A stretch of DNA of 64,000 nt from Stictocephala bisonia (GCA_035578905.1 JAQJVL010000003.1:7843113-7907112); one strand, 5' to 3'; counted from the first letter of the stretch, positions 36,413 to 49,154 are shown. A program made the numbers and translations. Notes: a model not told the origin generated them from the letters alone.

Positions 36413-38185
36413 GCCTAGAGAGATCGTTTCCAGTATGTAGTATTTAGGGCTTAAATGGGTTTGAACAGTGGGGAGGGGGGCGTGCCACTGCTCCACCGGC
36501 GTACAGTAGGAGTGACTAACCTCCGCCTTCAAACTCCTGTCTGTGCTAAACTTCCACAAGACACTTTCACAAAAATAATTGTGTTTGTTTTACTGTTTAT
36601 ATAATTGATTTTGTGATTGTTACTATTGATTATTATTTGGATACGAAATAATGATTTAATTATTAAACATTCTAAGCTTGACCATTTGTAAAAGCTGATG
36701 ATGTATCCGTAACAATAATTATTTGTTGTGCGACACAGTGGTGGAATAGTAGTCCTACCTATCACTCTGTCTCCCTCTAACCAATCAGAACATCTATCTC
36801 ACACCAGTACTTTCAGTGATTATACGCGGCCTATGTCCCATTGTTCTATGTTTACTTGAAAGCACTTGACAGTTCATTAATTATATATAGTTTCAATATA
36901 AACGGTTAAATTTAAATGCTTTTTAAAGCATTTCCTTAAGCCCGTATGATTTAATAGAGACATACTAAATCCATCGTGCTTCACATCATTTATTTTTATT
37001 TTTTTCAGATTCCAACAACAGCCAAAACTTTTTCGAACAGAGGTTAATTGGTCATGTGGCACATTGTCGCAATCTCTGGTTTTTAGGTATACGACCTAGG
37101 GTGTGCGGCATTCCCCACCTAACGAAACTAAATGTATAATTTCAAAATGTTCCATATATTTTTACTTTAGGACAACTTAAAAAAGAAATTCTATTTCAGG
37201 GGAAAATGTATTTAATCATATACCAAAAAGGTTTATGTTTGTTTAAAGTTTAAATTTTCAAAATTCTTTCTGATTATTGATTTTTAAAGCCAGTACTAAA
37301 ACATGTTCGTGCTTTTTACGTACACACAAATTCTATGTTTTACGTAAATTTTTGTACACCAGTGATTGGTAAATAACTACCCCTCCTTCAGAACTATGTC
37401 ACAACCTTTTCTATTCTCTTTTAGTATTCTTAAGCCTCAAAATTATGAACAATTGATTTTAACCCTTCATGAGGTTCTTCAAAATGCTAAAACTCAACTT
37501 CTACCTTGTCGAGGCGTACCTTAGAATTTTTATTACTTTATATTAACATTTTATTGAATACAAATTTAAGTTATGTCACAATTTGAAAAAAAATCATTAT
37601 TATCGAATTGTAACAAGTTGAAGTAATTCAGGATGTGTTATTATGTTATTCAGGATCACACCCATTATATCACAACAAAAACAGCAAAAGTTCGTTTACA
37701 ATCAAAACTATCGTTCCTATTGTTTTCATCGTCAGAGTGAATTCAACCAGGTGTTAGGCAAACTGCAGTAGTTCAGGCGGAACTGTGCTAATTAGAGGTA
37801 ATGGGCAATTAAGTGTCCAGCAGTGTTTACGTTGAGAGAACAAATCTTGTCTGCATTCAACTTTTACTGCATTTACTTTAACCTGTTCGGTTTAGCATAA
37901 CCAATCAGTCTTGCCTTTTACCACCAAATTGCATTTTGCTTTTTGCACTTCTTCAGACTGCAAACCATAAACCGTGTGGTGATACTGTATTTTTCATATT
38001 TTTCCAAGTATCATTGGATATTTTTATTCTCTAACATTGCGTAGACTCTTCCATCCCTTATGTTAGCAATCATTATATTATTTTTAATGCACCTAGAAAA
38101 TTTCAGAATCTCATAATTAAAGATCGTCAGATCAAAAAGTCAATCAATAAATTCCTAATGGGTTCAATACATTAGACCTTTTTCC
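36413..38185. other. Spacer without recognised gene
   Basis: A G-rich patch (GGGGAGGGGGGCGTGCC near 36470) stands out in otherwise AT-rich DNA. No coding region was recognised. Confidence 0.4.
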
Positions 38186-38587
38186 ATAGGCTAAGTCAAC
38201 CTTAGAAGAGGCAGCCGAGGGTCTAATGACAAAACCGCCATCCGCCCCCCTGTCGTAAACTAAACATAATGGTTCAAATTCACGTGCTAGTTCAAATTTG
38301 AACAATTAGGGCTTGACATTGGAATTCAAAATTATTGTTATCAATGGATTTGAATCGATGTTTTAATACATGTCACTTTTTGACCAAAACAAATCGGAAA
38401 ATGTTAAGGGTTTCTGTAAACGAACGGTTAAAAAATTATGTTGGACCTTAACACTTAAAATTGCCCGATTAATTTGGGAGAAAAACTGACTCGTATTATT
38501 CATTATAAAAAACTGACTAAAACTCGATTAGAATTCATTAATAGCAATAAACCCTGGGCTGCCTCTACTTAAGTTGTCTTAGCCTAT
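38186..38587. mobile_element. Candidate MITE with ~38-bp inverted ends
   Basis: ATAGGCTAAGTCAACCTTAG continuing to GAGGCAGCCGAGGGT (38186-38223) is mirrored by the reverse complement of 38550-38587 (ATAGGCTAAGACAACTTAAG, then GAGGCAGCCCAGGGT). The ~325-base interior is non-coding. Size and structure suit a small non-autonomous DNA transposon. No target duplication was confirmed. Confidence 0.55.
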
Positions 38588-38700
38588 ATTATAGTGGTTT
38601 GGACTCTTGCATTCACTGCAACTGATCATAGGTTTAGATCTCGAAGGTGAAACACAATTCAACCTAAAGGGTTTGAACCATTGTCTCATAAGATCGTTAT

Positions 38701-38993
38701 TAAAGGGTGGAAAAAAATGGAAACGCTTACATGACTTTTGTATAGCTTCAATTGTAAAAGTGAAATCTTTTACATGATCGTGGTTACAAATAACACACTT
38801 TATGAAGCCATTAGCGACATTTTATCTGTTTAAGTAACATTTAAAGGTTTTAAGTACGAGAATTATTCTCGTAAATTATTTTGCTCAAAAATTATACTTG
38901 ATAGAACACAATTAATTTAAAAAATAAATTATCAAATTATTTGTAGACAAAATAGCGTTGTTGTGAAAGCGTTTTCATGTTTTTTCCACCCTA
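38701..38993. mobile_element. Candidate Tc1/mariner-type MITE
   Basis: The left end reads AGGGTGGAAAAAAATGGAAA with CGCTT following. The right end, reverse-complemented, reads AGGGTGGAAAAAACATGAAA with CGCTT following. TA lies at or next to both outer edges, as expected for Tc1/mariner insertion. The ~290-base element has no open frame. The ends are about 30 bases long with few mismatches. Confidence 0.7.
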
Positions 38994-39635
38994 TATATTA
39001 AGTAATTATTAAACTGGCTTAGAAAGGAAATATTGAAATACAATACTATTGCAAATGGTATTTCAACACATTCAGTTCTGTTCTATGCATTTTCTTCATT
39101 TTCTTCTTTGAGTTATCACAATCAACTGAATTGCAAACAAATTTCTTAATTTCAATTTGGACCGTCCTACGCGGTCTTTCTGTATTGTCGCAGGCTATGA
39201 AGTAATATTACAGGCCTAGTTAGCTTAGTCATTTCTTTTGTCTACAAATTCCATAAACTATTAACGTTATTACAATTAATTATACTTATAATATTTTTAG
39301 CATATTTTTTTCGTGCATAAAAAATTATTATCAATGTTAAATAAGAGGTATAATTTATTTAATGATGTAATGCATTCAGTTTGATTGCATTCCGACACCA
39401 ACAGATTTTGTATAACTTTATTGGTTTAGAAATAAATGCTCCTTAGTTTCTTAGTTTGTTGATTTCGTCAATACTTAGTGTTGATGCATAAATCAGTCCT
39501 TTCAAATAAACTAAACATTTTTAAATATTGTAAAAGTTAGGACGTTTTGTACATAGGTTGGAACATTCAACATATATAAATAAATTCACAATCATAAAGT
39601 GTTTTTAAATTTTTGTTCTCAAATAAATGTCAACT

Positions 39636-40009
39636 AATTTTACTATTTCCACTATAATAAACCACATGTACATAACAATGTGGATTTTATTACATGTTTA
39701 AGATTCATCATAATTAAAATCACCACAATAGAATAAGAATAAGAATATGTTTATTCAGCCTTCAAATTACAGTTACATATAACATATATTACAGTTACGC
39801 ATAACACTCTGAAATACTAGCCATTTTTCCAGTACTGAAGGCTAGTATTTCAGAGTGTTATACGTATTAATATGTAACTGAAATTTGAAGGCTAAATAAA
39901 CATATTCTTATTCTATTGTGGTGATTTTAATTATAATGAATCTTAAACATGTAATAAAATTCGCATTGTTATGTACATGTGGTTTTATTATAGTGGAAAT
40001 AGTAAAATT
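39636..40009. repeat. Long palindrome, arms of ~170-187 bases
   Basis: The left arm (39636-39822) and right arm (39840-40009) are inverted copies around a 17-base loop. They share AATTTTACTATTTCCACTAT, TTAAGATTCATCATAATTAA (with small changes) and CACTCTGAAATACTAGCC. The left arm has two small extra segments (a second AATAAG unit and about 10 bases near ACATATAACATAT). The arms include AATAAACATATTCTTATTCT, which resembles a retroelement 3' end, so two tail fragments in opposite orientation is one possible origin. A fold-back element is the other. Confidence 0.85.
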
Positions 40010-41117
40010 TCCGCCAACTTAGCAATAATTACCAACTTGGCAAATAATAACGTTCCAAAACCAAAAAGTCCTAAATATTGAGACTAAAGATAAAAACAAT
40101 CAAAATACAAAGTACTAGGTCAAGAATGCAGACATTTTCTTGAATGATTATTTAATTAATTCTGTTTGACAGTTAATTTAATTATTTCTAATATAGATAC
40201 AATCTTTCTTAAAAAGTCTTTTTTTGTTTGTTTCATTTGATATCACTAACGAAAGTGGGTGGAATTTCATGATACATAAAAAGAACCTAAAGCCACTCTG
40301 AGTTCATTTTAAGTTATTTAACTGTTTTGTGTTAATATGACTTTAAGTAAATTGTTTGTTTCGTATAACAATAATAATTTCAAGAACTTGTAAATGATAA
40401 CGACTGCGTCTAAAATTGATTATATCGAATTGAACTAAACGAATCTATGGTTTTATAAGGTACCCAACCTCATTGTATTAAAATTGCTCTCAATATATGT
40501 GGCTAAAAATGAATGAGTAACAACATTTCATTGAATTTAGAAACGTTATTTTTGAGTCCCTACGACGACTTGTGTTCAATCTAGTATTTGAAGCACTTAT
40601 GGATATTTTCGACGTACGTTTATTAACCTCAATTTCTTTAAGAGTCAATTTATCATTATTTAGTGATTTAGCTGCTAATTACCTAAAGTCTTAATGCAAA
40701 TAACTCATATTTTAAAGTCTCCAAAGAGTATACAATATTAGCTAATGTTTCTTGGAAATGAAATATAGCCAATCATGGCACAGTTACAGCAGAAAGTAAT
40801 GAACTGGGAAGCAATTACAACGACTGAGGCTGTACCTTAATTGGCAATTAAATAGCATTTAAAAGGAGCTTTGCTGTCAGAGCTTACTATACAGGAAGTA
40901 GTTTGTGAGATACATATCGAGCAATTAGAAATAAATTAAACTAAATATTATTTAGGGACAAATTTCATATTGTAATTAAATACGAATTATTGTCTACAAA
41001 GAACTAGTCATCCCATTGTGTAATTTCTTATTACCCAAATTCATAGGCTACAGCATCACATAGTCAGGTACAAATGGCTAGTGGATGAAAGAACCGCTGA
41101 TAGTTCTCGTTGTACTA
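40010..41117. other. AT-rich spacer
   Basis: No gene or repeat was recognised. Confidence 0.4.
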
Positions 41118-41345
41118 TCGTAGATATGTGGGCGAATATGAAGAGTGAATGAGTGTGATGAGTGTAGATAGACGAGTGTAGTCATTGTTACTATTTGAGT
41201 TCAACTTAGCTCAGAAAGGACTATTTATTAATAGCCAGGGCAACTATGGGATCAACAGCTTTACGTGAAATCCAAACCTCGTAGTTTTGGTCTGATTTTC
41301 AGCTAATTGACAAGTATGTCGCTCAGTTATCTCCCCTACACAACA
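41118..41345 (-). mobile_element. SINE copy
   Basis: The body (GAATGAGTGTGATGAGTGTA ... AATGACTACACTCG on the minus strand ... GGACTATTTATTAATAGCC) is shared with the copies at 30671 and 57592. On the minus strand, GGTTTGGATTTC is a degenerate B box. The stretch GATAACTGAGCGACATACTT, some 50 bases upstream, is in the place of the A-box half of a tRNA-like head. Both boxes are mutated, so the copy is old. Confidence 0.55.
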
Positions 41346-41384
41346 TCTGCACCTTAAATTAAATTATATTAATATCAAGCTATT

Positions 41385-41585
41385 AAATTGGATATTGGCC
41401 TCTCGTACATATGTAATGCTAAGCCATATGGAAGCACAACATTCAGCAGTGTGGTAAACCAGGCACAAGCAGTTGTGGGCAGGACTTGTGTGTGCCTGCG
41501 TAAGATGATCCAGCAATAAGCTGGACAGTGTTAGTCCTGGTCCTCTCTTAAGCTGCTGTTTCTGATATAACTTTTTAAGCAGAGA
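41385..41585 (-). pseudogene. Possible non-LTR RT thumb fragment
   Basis: Minus-strand frames give RTRTNTVQLIAGSSYA and, after a frameshift, AHTSPAHNCLCLVYHTAECC followed by ASIWLSITYVREANIQFNSL. This matches the order LxxLAGSSWG ... LALVYSTAEYCAPVW ... LN found after the RT palm in Jockey-related elements. Two frames and adjacent stops show decay. Sequence further upstream on the same strand (41600-41930) has open stretches, including SSEDL and DTADRLLQFFDSDKRDKC, that I do not recognise. The identification rests on one conserved block and is moderate at best. Confidence 0.4.
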
Positions 41586-42584
41586 TACAAAACTCTGTAC
41601 CAGTTTTAAACTTGCTTAAAAGCTCAAAAGGGATGCTTCTAAAGTAAGAACTTAGCCTGTCAGCTGCTGCTGATAGAATTTGGGTTCCCAATTGTACTTA
41701 CGCATTTGTCTCTCTTATCACTATCAAAAAATTGCAGCAAGCGATCAGCTGTGTCAGAATGTTCGGTGTTCTTAAACAGCTTTTATAGATCCTCAGAGCT
41801 CAGGAATAAACCTCATATTCTCAGATCCAACGTGACATGTTTTCTTTCTGAAACGTTGGTGTACACGTCTCCCATCAGCTTAATTTTAAAGTGTCGTACG
41901 AAAATGCTAAATGAGAACCTGAACGTCTGCTGATATCAAAATAGGCTTGTGCCATAAATGAAAGAAGGCACTAAGAACACTCTTCCTTATTGTTAGGATA
42001 ATTCAAGATCGTTCAAATTAGCAAAAGCATAAGTTTGGAGTTCACCAAGAAGCCACCTATCTGATAAGAAATTATTTGTGTCATAAGTATTAAATAAAAG
42101 AAATTAAGTTGCTGTTGGTTATAATTTTGTCATTTTCGTCGTCCATTGATAAATTCCATTGGCTGTTATTAATATTAAAGACCCCCCAACAAAGATGACA
42201 TAGTGTTCGTAAACTGTAAGTACTGTGCCTGAACATAAGGTGTTGGGCAGTTTATACATACATTCGATTTGCTACTTTCAGATGCTTTCACTTACAGTCT
42301 AATAGCTTTTTTGTACGCTTTTAAACTCTTAATTTCTTTACGTAAGTTACTAGAAGTAATGATATTATAAGTCAATGCTTTAAATAAAAGCCAAGGGGTG
42401 TTACTCTTGCTTGGCTTTTAATTACCTCATGTGTGCTTCTAGAATACATTACCACCATTCGTGTACTGGTGGATGGGTGAGAGGGATCATCAGCTGTACT
42501 CAGAAACTGGCCATCAACAAAGTGACAGTCCAGCATAGCCGTTGTCCATCACCACCCAAGGGACACGTAATGATTAAGATAGAA
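41586..42584. other. Spacer with an 11-bp-stem hairpin
   Basis: A perfect inverted repeat TAAAAGCCAAG / CTTGGCTTTTA (42385-42395 and 42410-42420) encloses a 14-base loop. Possible ORF remnants lie at 41600-41930 (minus strand). Nothing else was recognised. Confidence 0.4.
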
Positions 42585-44464
42585 AATAGATACGGTAGTT
42601 ACTGGTTGTGGAAGACGTATCGGCAACATTAGCTGTCGTAACTCCGGGTAACGAGCTGTACTGATGGCGTTTATTACTAAATTGATCGAGTTGTTAGCAC
42701 TAAGTGACACAAATAGATGCGATAGTTACTGGTTGTTGAAGACGTATCGGCAACATTAGTTGTCGTGACTCCGGGTAACGACCTGTACTGACTGTGTTTA
42801 TTACTAAACTGATCAAGTTGTTAGGGCTAAGTGACACAAATAGATGCGATAGTTACTGGTTGTTGAAGACGTATCGGCAACATTAGTTGTCGTGACTCTG
42901 GGTAACGAGCTCTATTGAAGGTGTTTATTACTAAACTGATCGAGTTGTTAGGACTAAGTGACACAAATAGATGCGATAGTTACTGGTTGTTGTAAACGTA
43001 TCGGCAACATTAGTTGTCGTGACTCCGGGTAACGAGCTGTACTGATGGTGTTTATTACTGTTCGAGTTGTTAGGACTAAGTGACACAAATAGCGGCGATA
43101 GTTACTGTTTGTTGAAGACGTATCGGCAACATTAGTTGTTGTGACTCCAGGTAACGAGCTGTACTGATGGCGTTTATTACTAAACTGATCGAGTTGTTTG
43201 GACAAAGTGACACAAATAGCGGCGATAGTTACTGTTTGTTGAAGACGTATCGGCAACATTAGTTGTTGTGACTCCGGGTAACGAGCTGTACTGATGGCGT
43301 TTATTACTAAATTGATCGAGTTGTTAGGACTAAGTGATACAAATAGCTGCAATAGTTACTGGTTGTTTTAGACGTATCGGCAACATTAGTTGTCGTGACT
43401 CCGGGTAACGAGCTGTACTGACGGTGTTTATTACTGAACTGTTCGAGTTGTTAAGACTAAATGATACAAATAGCTGCGATAGTTACTGGTTATTGAAGAC
43501 GTATCGGCAACATTAGTTGTCTTGACTCCGGGTAACGAGCTGTACTGATGGCGTTTATTACTAAATTGATCGAGTTGTTAGGACTAAGTGATACAAATAG
43601 CTGCGATAGTTACTGGTTGTTATAAACGTATCGGCAACATTAGTTGTCGTGACTCCGGGTAACGAGCTGTACTGATGGCGTTTATTACTAAATTGATCGA
43701 GTTGTTAGGACTAAGTGATACAAATAGCTGCGATAGTTACTGGTTGTTGTAAACGTATCGGCAACATTAGTTGTCGTGACTCCGGGTAACGAGCTGTAAT
43801 GATGGTGTTTATTACTGAACTGTTCGAGTTGTTAGGACTAAGTGATACAAATAGCTGCGATAGTTACTGGTTGTTGAAGACGTATCGGCAACATTAGCTG
43901 TCGTAACTCCGGGTAACGAGCTGTACTGATGGTGTTTATTACTATATTAATCGAGTTGTTAGGACTAAGTGATACAAATAGCTGCGATAGTTACTGGTTG
44001 TTGAAGACGTATCCGCAACATTAGTTGTCGTAACTCTAGGTAACGACCTGTACTGACGGTGTTTATTACTATACTGATCGAGTTGTTAGGACTAAGTGAT
44101 ACAAATAGCTGCGATAGTTACTGGTTGTTGAAGAAGTATCGGCAACATTAGCTGTAGTGACTCCGGGTAAAGAGCTGTACTGATGGTGTTTATTACTGAT
44201 CGAGTTGTTAGGACTAAGTGATACAAATAGCTGCGATAGTTACTGGTTGTTGAAGACGTATCGGCAACATTAGTTGTCGTAACTCTAGGTAACGACCTGT
44301 ACTGACGGTGTTTATTACTATACTGATCGAGTTGTTAGGACTAAGTGATACAAATAGCTGCGATATTTACTGGTTGTCGAAGACGTATCGGCAACAGTAG
44401 TTGTCGTGACTCCGGGTAACGAGCTGTACTGATGGTGTTTATTACTGATCGAGTTGTTAGGACT
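42585..44464. repeat. 127-bp satellite array, left block (~15 units)
   Basis: The unit contains GATAGTTACTGGTTGTTGAA, GACGTATCGGCAACATTAGT, TGTCGTGACTCCGGGTAACG and GATCGAGTTGTTAGGACTAA. Period is about 127 bases, with shorter units where AAACTGAT-like bases before GATCGAG are lost. Units are moderately diverged. The array is GC-richer than its surroundings. It stops at TGTTAGGACT, where copy B is inserted, and resumes at 47574. Confidence 0.93.
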
Positions 44465-47400
44465 AGTTAGTTAGTTAGTTAGTTAGTTTATGTGGGGATA
44501 TATAGTTGGTCCAGCCAACCCTTGCAACGAAGCCTAAGGCTTTTTGTGCCAATCCCGGTGCCTAATCGTCGTAAAGCTGGCAATCCTTGACTAAGTCAAG
44601 GAGCTTCTTCACTAGATTAGTAATTTCCAACTGTCCCAGAGGTGAGCCTTCAAAAAGTTCTCTTCTTCTGGCACCAAGGGCCTCACACTCCAGGACAATG
44701 TGTTCTGCCGACTCTTCGTCCTCCCCACAGAGGCGACAGATGGGATCCTCCGTAAAGAGTCCCACCGTTCTTAGATGCCTCCGGAATTTGCCGTGACCGG
44801 TGATGAGTCCCACCACCAGCTTAACGTGCGGTTTACTCAACCCAAGAAGTGACTTAGTCAACTTCTGTGAGGGATTCCTGACAAGAACCTTGCCGAGTCT
44901 TTGCCCTGGGAACCGCCGCCATCTTTCCAGATGTCTGGCGCTGACCCAGTTTTTGATTGCTGTTTTGGCAGCTGCAATCGAAACGCCGCAGGCCGGCTCA
45001 GGACCAATAAAGGGCTTGAGAGCACCCTCTCTAGCCAAGGCATCGGCCTGCTCGTTGCCTTCTAATCCCCTATGTCCTGGGATCCATTCCAGCAGGACCT
45101 GATTTCTTGAACCCAGAATGCTGAGGAACTCCACACATTCCCAGACTAGACCAGACGAGACCTTCCAGGAGTCAAGAGCCCCTAAGGCCACCTGACTGTC
45201 TGAGAGGATGTGGATATGTTTCCCGCAAACCCCTCTCTCGACCGCCTGGGCGGCACATTGAAGGATTGCGGCGACTTCAGCTTGGAAAACGGTGCCATAC
45301 GCTCCCAGGCTCACGCAAGCGTTGGTCCTAGGGTCGCCAGTATAGACCCCAAATCCAGCTTTGTTGCCCATTCTTGACCCGTCTGTGAAGCATACAATTC
45401 GGTCGTGATAAGAAACCGGGCTACTAACACCGTCCCAGTACTCCCTCGACCTGAAATCCACAGTATAGGGTCTAGTGAAAAGATACTTAGTCCCAATGAA
45501 GTCAGACTTCATTGAGAGTACCTCATCATTTACTAGATTGGCCACTGAGGAGTGACCTATACAGGACCCCCTCCAGTGGCCAGTTAGCTGAAGCCTATAA
45601 GCCGCCGCCCGAGCCTCCCCAATAATGAAGAGATCAAGGGGCGGCAGGTTGAGAAGAACCTCCAGTGCAATAGAAGGGGTCGACCTAAAGGCCCCTGTCA
45701 TGCACACGCAGGCAAGTCTTTGCAGACTAGAAAGCCTAACCCGGACATTTACCTGATTGATCTTAGGCCACCAGATCAAAGCCCCGTAAGTAATTTGTGG
45801 TCTGATGACCGCTGTGTAAAGCCAGTGGCAGACATGGGGTGACAGGCCCCATGTGGAGCCCACGCAGCGCCTAGTGGTCACGAAGGACCACTTAGCTCTG
45901 CGGATGACTTTATCAAGATGCAAGTTCCATGTCAGTTTCTGATCAAGGATTACTCCCAGATACTTAACCGACGATGAAACAGGCAGAGACACTCCACCAA
46001 GGGCCAGGCCTCTGAAGGAGCCCTGAACCCTTTTCCTGGTGAAGGGAACTATTACTGTCTTGGAAGGGTTTATTGCAAGCCCTTCTCTTACACACCAGGA
46101 GTTCACTGCTTCCAGACTGTCGTTCATATGTCCGTAACAGTGCCCTGGTACTTGCCAAGGACCAATAGGACAAGATCGTCCGCATAGCCCTGTATGAAAA
46201 TGCCCTTTTCCGTGAGGCTGACTAGGAGATCATCCACCACCAGGTCCCACAGGAGGGGTGATGAACTCCCCCCTGCGGGCATCCTCGGCTCGCAGAAATC
46301 TCCACCACCTCACTTAGAAGGGTTGATTGAATTATTCTGCCCCGTAACATGTGGTCGACCCACCTACAGATGGTAGGCTCTACACCACGTTGTCCCAGCG
46401 CACGAATAATTGACTGATATGAGGTGTTGTTGAATGCCCCCTCAATATCCAATAAGGCTCCTAGAGCAATTTCTTTGTTCTCCAGGGAATGTTCAAGGTG
46501 ACTGACCAAACAATGGAGGGCAGACTCACAAGACTTCCCCGGGAGATACGCATGTTGATTTCGATGTAAAGGGGAGTCTTTAAGCGCCCCTTCTCGAATG
46601 TGAAATTCTACGAGTCTCTCCATGGTCTTCACCAGAAACGAGGAAAGACTAATTGGCCTAAAGGATTTGGCGTTTGTGTAGTCGCCACGACCCCACTTAG
46701 GAATAAAAACTACTTTGCTAACCCTCCAGGACTGAGAAATATACCCGAAGGCAAGGCTCGCCCTGAAGATTTCGCAAAGTAGAAAGTGGAGGTTCGGTGG
46801 GCCCTTCTGCAACAATGCAGGAAAGACGCCATCGCCTCCTGGGGATTTAAATGGGCTGAACTTGTCGATTGCCCATTTAACTTTGAAAACGGTGACTATA
46901 CGTCTAGTTTGCCTCCAGTCCTCTCGAGTTGCCCTAGGTATAGGGCTAGTCTCTCGAGGGCCAGAGACTTCCAGAGCATCGTCAACGAGATTCGCTGGGA
47001 AGTGACACTCCAGAAGGAGCTTGAGCGTTTCACCAGGTAAAGTTGTCAATTCCCCTGAGTTGGTTCTAAGACTGCCCATGGGGTTGATAGGTTCGCTAGC
47101 CAAGATTTTCTGGAGTCTGGCTGCCTCTTTGATGGAGTCAATGCCCCTACAAAAGGTTTGCCATGAAGCCTTCTTGGCATCAAGAATAGATGAATTGTAG
47201 TCGTTAAGAGCTAAACGATACTCTTCGCGACAATTTGCCATCTTAGAGCGATTAAAAAGCATTCTAACGCGCCTTTTCTTAGCTTCCAGGGATTTTGACC
47301 ACCACCCGATTTTTGATCTAGGTGTTGTGTTTAAAATTGGAAAGTTGTCGTGGAAACTTTCAAGGATCGCATCCTGTAAACAGGATGCCGCCTGCTCCAG

Positions 47401-47573
47401 TTCCACGACAGACCTTATACGTACTCTGCCCCCCCGGGACCCAAGCCCGCAATGGCCGAAAGTTCCGCAGCATAGGACTCCCAGTCCGTCCGCCTAGGAT
47501 TTCGGTGAGGAGTGGAAAAGGCTGACATTTTAGCTTTGATATCAAAACGAATGTGCAGATGATCAGAAAAGAC
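44465..47573 (-). mobile_element. RNase H-bearing non-LTR retrotransposon, copy B (5'-truncated)
   Basis: This 3.1-kb minus-strand insertion interrupts the 127-bp satellite. The 10-bp TGTTAGGACT stands on both sides (44455-44464 and 47574-47583), and satellite sequence resumes in register, so it is a clean target-site duplication. The 3' end has six AGTT units (plus-strand view), i.e. an AACT-type tail. The 5' end falls within the endonuclease domain (about residue 216 of ORF2 in copy C), the usual result of incomplete target-primed reverse transcription. It is closely related to copies A and C and therefore younger than the array it interrupts. Confidence 0.93.
44562..47573 (-). pseudogene. 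Copy B ORF2: RT, RNase H and knuckle, frameshifted
   Basis: The endonuclease tail is followed by a shift in a C7 tract (near 47430). The linker and RT fingers then run open with YLPGKSCESALHCL and motif A LLDIEGAFNN. One base is missing near 46262 (GATGAACTCC for GATAGAACTCC in copy A), just after CPQGGV. The YADD segment reads in a third frame, and a second single-base deletion near 46126 (CATATGTCC for CATGATGTCC) restores the main frame. From MNDSLEAVNSW onward 521 codons are open through RNase H (FTDGSRMGN, FQAEV, LSDSQVAL, WIPGHRGLEGNEQAD) and CRLCGEDEESAEH to the stop at 44562. Apart from the frameshifts, the catalytic residues are retained. Confidence 0.9.
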
Positions 47574-47990
47574 TGTTAGGACTAAGTGATACAAATAGCT
47601 GCGATAGTTACTGGTTGTTGAAGACGTATCGGCAACAGTAGTTGTCGTGACTCCGGGTAACGAGCTGTACTGATGGTGTTTATTACTAAACTGATCGAGT
47701 TGTTAGGACTAAGTGATACAAATAGCTGCGATAGTTACTGGTTGTTGAAGACGTATCGGCAACATTAGTTGTCCTGACTCTGGGTAACGAGCTGTACTGA
47801 TGGTGTTTATTACTAAACTGATCGAGTTGTTAGGACTAAGTGACACAAATAGCTGCGATAGTTACTGGTTATTGAAGACTTATCGGCAACATCAGTTGCC
47901 GTGACTCCGGGTAACGAGCTGTACTGATGGCGTTTATTACTAAATTGATCGAGTTATTAGGACTTACTGATACAATTATCTACGATTGTG
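47574..47990. repeat. 127-bp satellite array, right block (~3 units)
   Basis: This continues the array from 42585-44464 after copy B. It begins with the duplicated TGTTAGGACT and ends in a degraded unit near 47990. Confidence 0.92.
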
Positions 47991-48477
47991 ACTGCATTTA
48001 AGTGGCCTATTTGGTAATGTTTAATTGTTAAAAAATCATCCAGTTTTCATCAGTATTGCATTAATTTTCCACCTTAAGACAAAGTGTTCTAATATAAATT
48101 AATTTAACCAAAACCACAATGGGCCATTGTAAACGTATTAATTTATTGTTTGAACTGTTGCCTTATGTTTTACCTTCTTCGTAAATTTATGATAATAGGT
48201 AGGATTCCTAACTAGAGGAATGTTGTACAATAATTTCATGTTTTATATTTTAAGTATATATACTGTATATGTTAAAGTTCAATGCAGTTATGCTTAGATA
48301 TTAAAAAGGCAGTTTATACGGTCAATCCCAATAATTTGTACGTTAAATTAAGTAAATTCAAGAATCAAGAATTTTACTGTCCAAAAACAAACATTGCATG
48401 ACAAAGTCAAATATTGTATTTAAACTAACTTAATCATCAGTTAAAGTCAATATCATAAAATCCATTATTGTTTTATA
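47991..48477. other. AT-rich spacer, possible 3' UTR of the split relic
   Basis: No open frame was recognised. It lies directly downstream (minus strand) of the relic's stop codon, so part of it may be that element's 3' UTR. Confidence 0.35.
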
Positions 48478-49059
48478 AACATGCTTCAGCTAAGGCATAC
48501 TTCAATGTAACTTTAAACTGCTTAAATAGCAAAGATCTAATATTTTTAGGCAAGGCATTAAATAATTGTACACCTTGATAATTAGATCTACTTTGAGCGC
48601 TTCTATACACAACACTTAAGTTATTCCTCTGTCAGGTGTTGTATGAATGAACATCGGCTGATGTATAGAATAATAACAGATTTTGTTTAACATGTATAGC
48701 AGAGTATAAAACACATTAAAAGATGGCAATGTAAGAATGCTTTGTATGTGTAATTTATTTTTATAAATAATGGCTTACAATGATGATCAAAAGGTACTCC
48801 ATAAATCAAGAGTATATCCTTCTTTTGCATTATAAAAGCTCTGTTTGCAAAACCTGAATTTCTCCATAAAGAAATAACCTATGTCAAATGACAATGTATA
48901 TAAAAGTAGTACACAGTTAAAAGTTCATCAGTAGTAACTTTATATTTTAAAGAGCGAAGCATAAAAACACCTTTTGCCAAGTGAGGAAGTGCATATTCGA
49001 TATGGTATTGTCACTTAAGGTCAAAATGTAACAATATGCTAAAATGTTACAGAAGGCTT
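48478..49059 (-). pseudogene. Old Jockey/CR1-type ORF2, C-terminal half
   Basis: Minus-strand frames read HIEYALPHLAKGVFMLRSLK and YKVTTDELLTVYY. Later come AFIMQKKD and RSNYQGVQLFNALPKNIRSL, continuing as LFKQFKVTLKYALAEACL to a stop near 48478. This is the thumb and C-terminal region of a non-LTR ORF2 without RNase H. Several stops and frameshifts are present. The upstream half of the same protein lies at 54434-55180, beyond copy C. The two halves join at the TTACAGAAGGCTT target duplication. Confidence 0.7.
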
Positions 49060-49154
49060 TTTTTGGTTTTAGTTTTAGTTTAAAAGGGGATATGTAGTTG
49101 GTCCAGCCAACCCTTGCAACGAAGCCTAAGGCTTTTTTTTGCCAATCCCGGTGC

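Noticed and set aside
41600..41930. Minus-strand coding-like blocks (SSEDL, DTADRLLQFFDSDKRDKC) beside the RT thumb fragment
   Set aside because: Could be part of a retroelement, but I could not match them to any family or to the adjacent fragment.
42954..43352. 132-codon minus-strand frame in the 127-bp satellite
   Set aside because: It follows the tandem repeat and breaks where unit length changes; no known domain.
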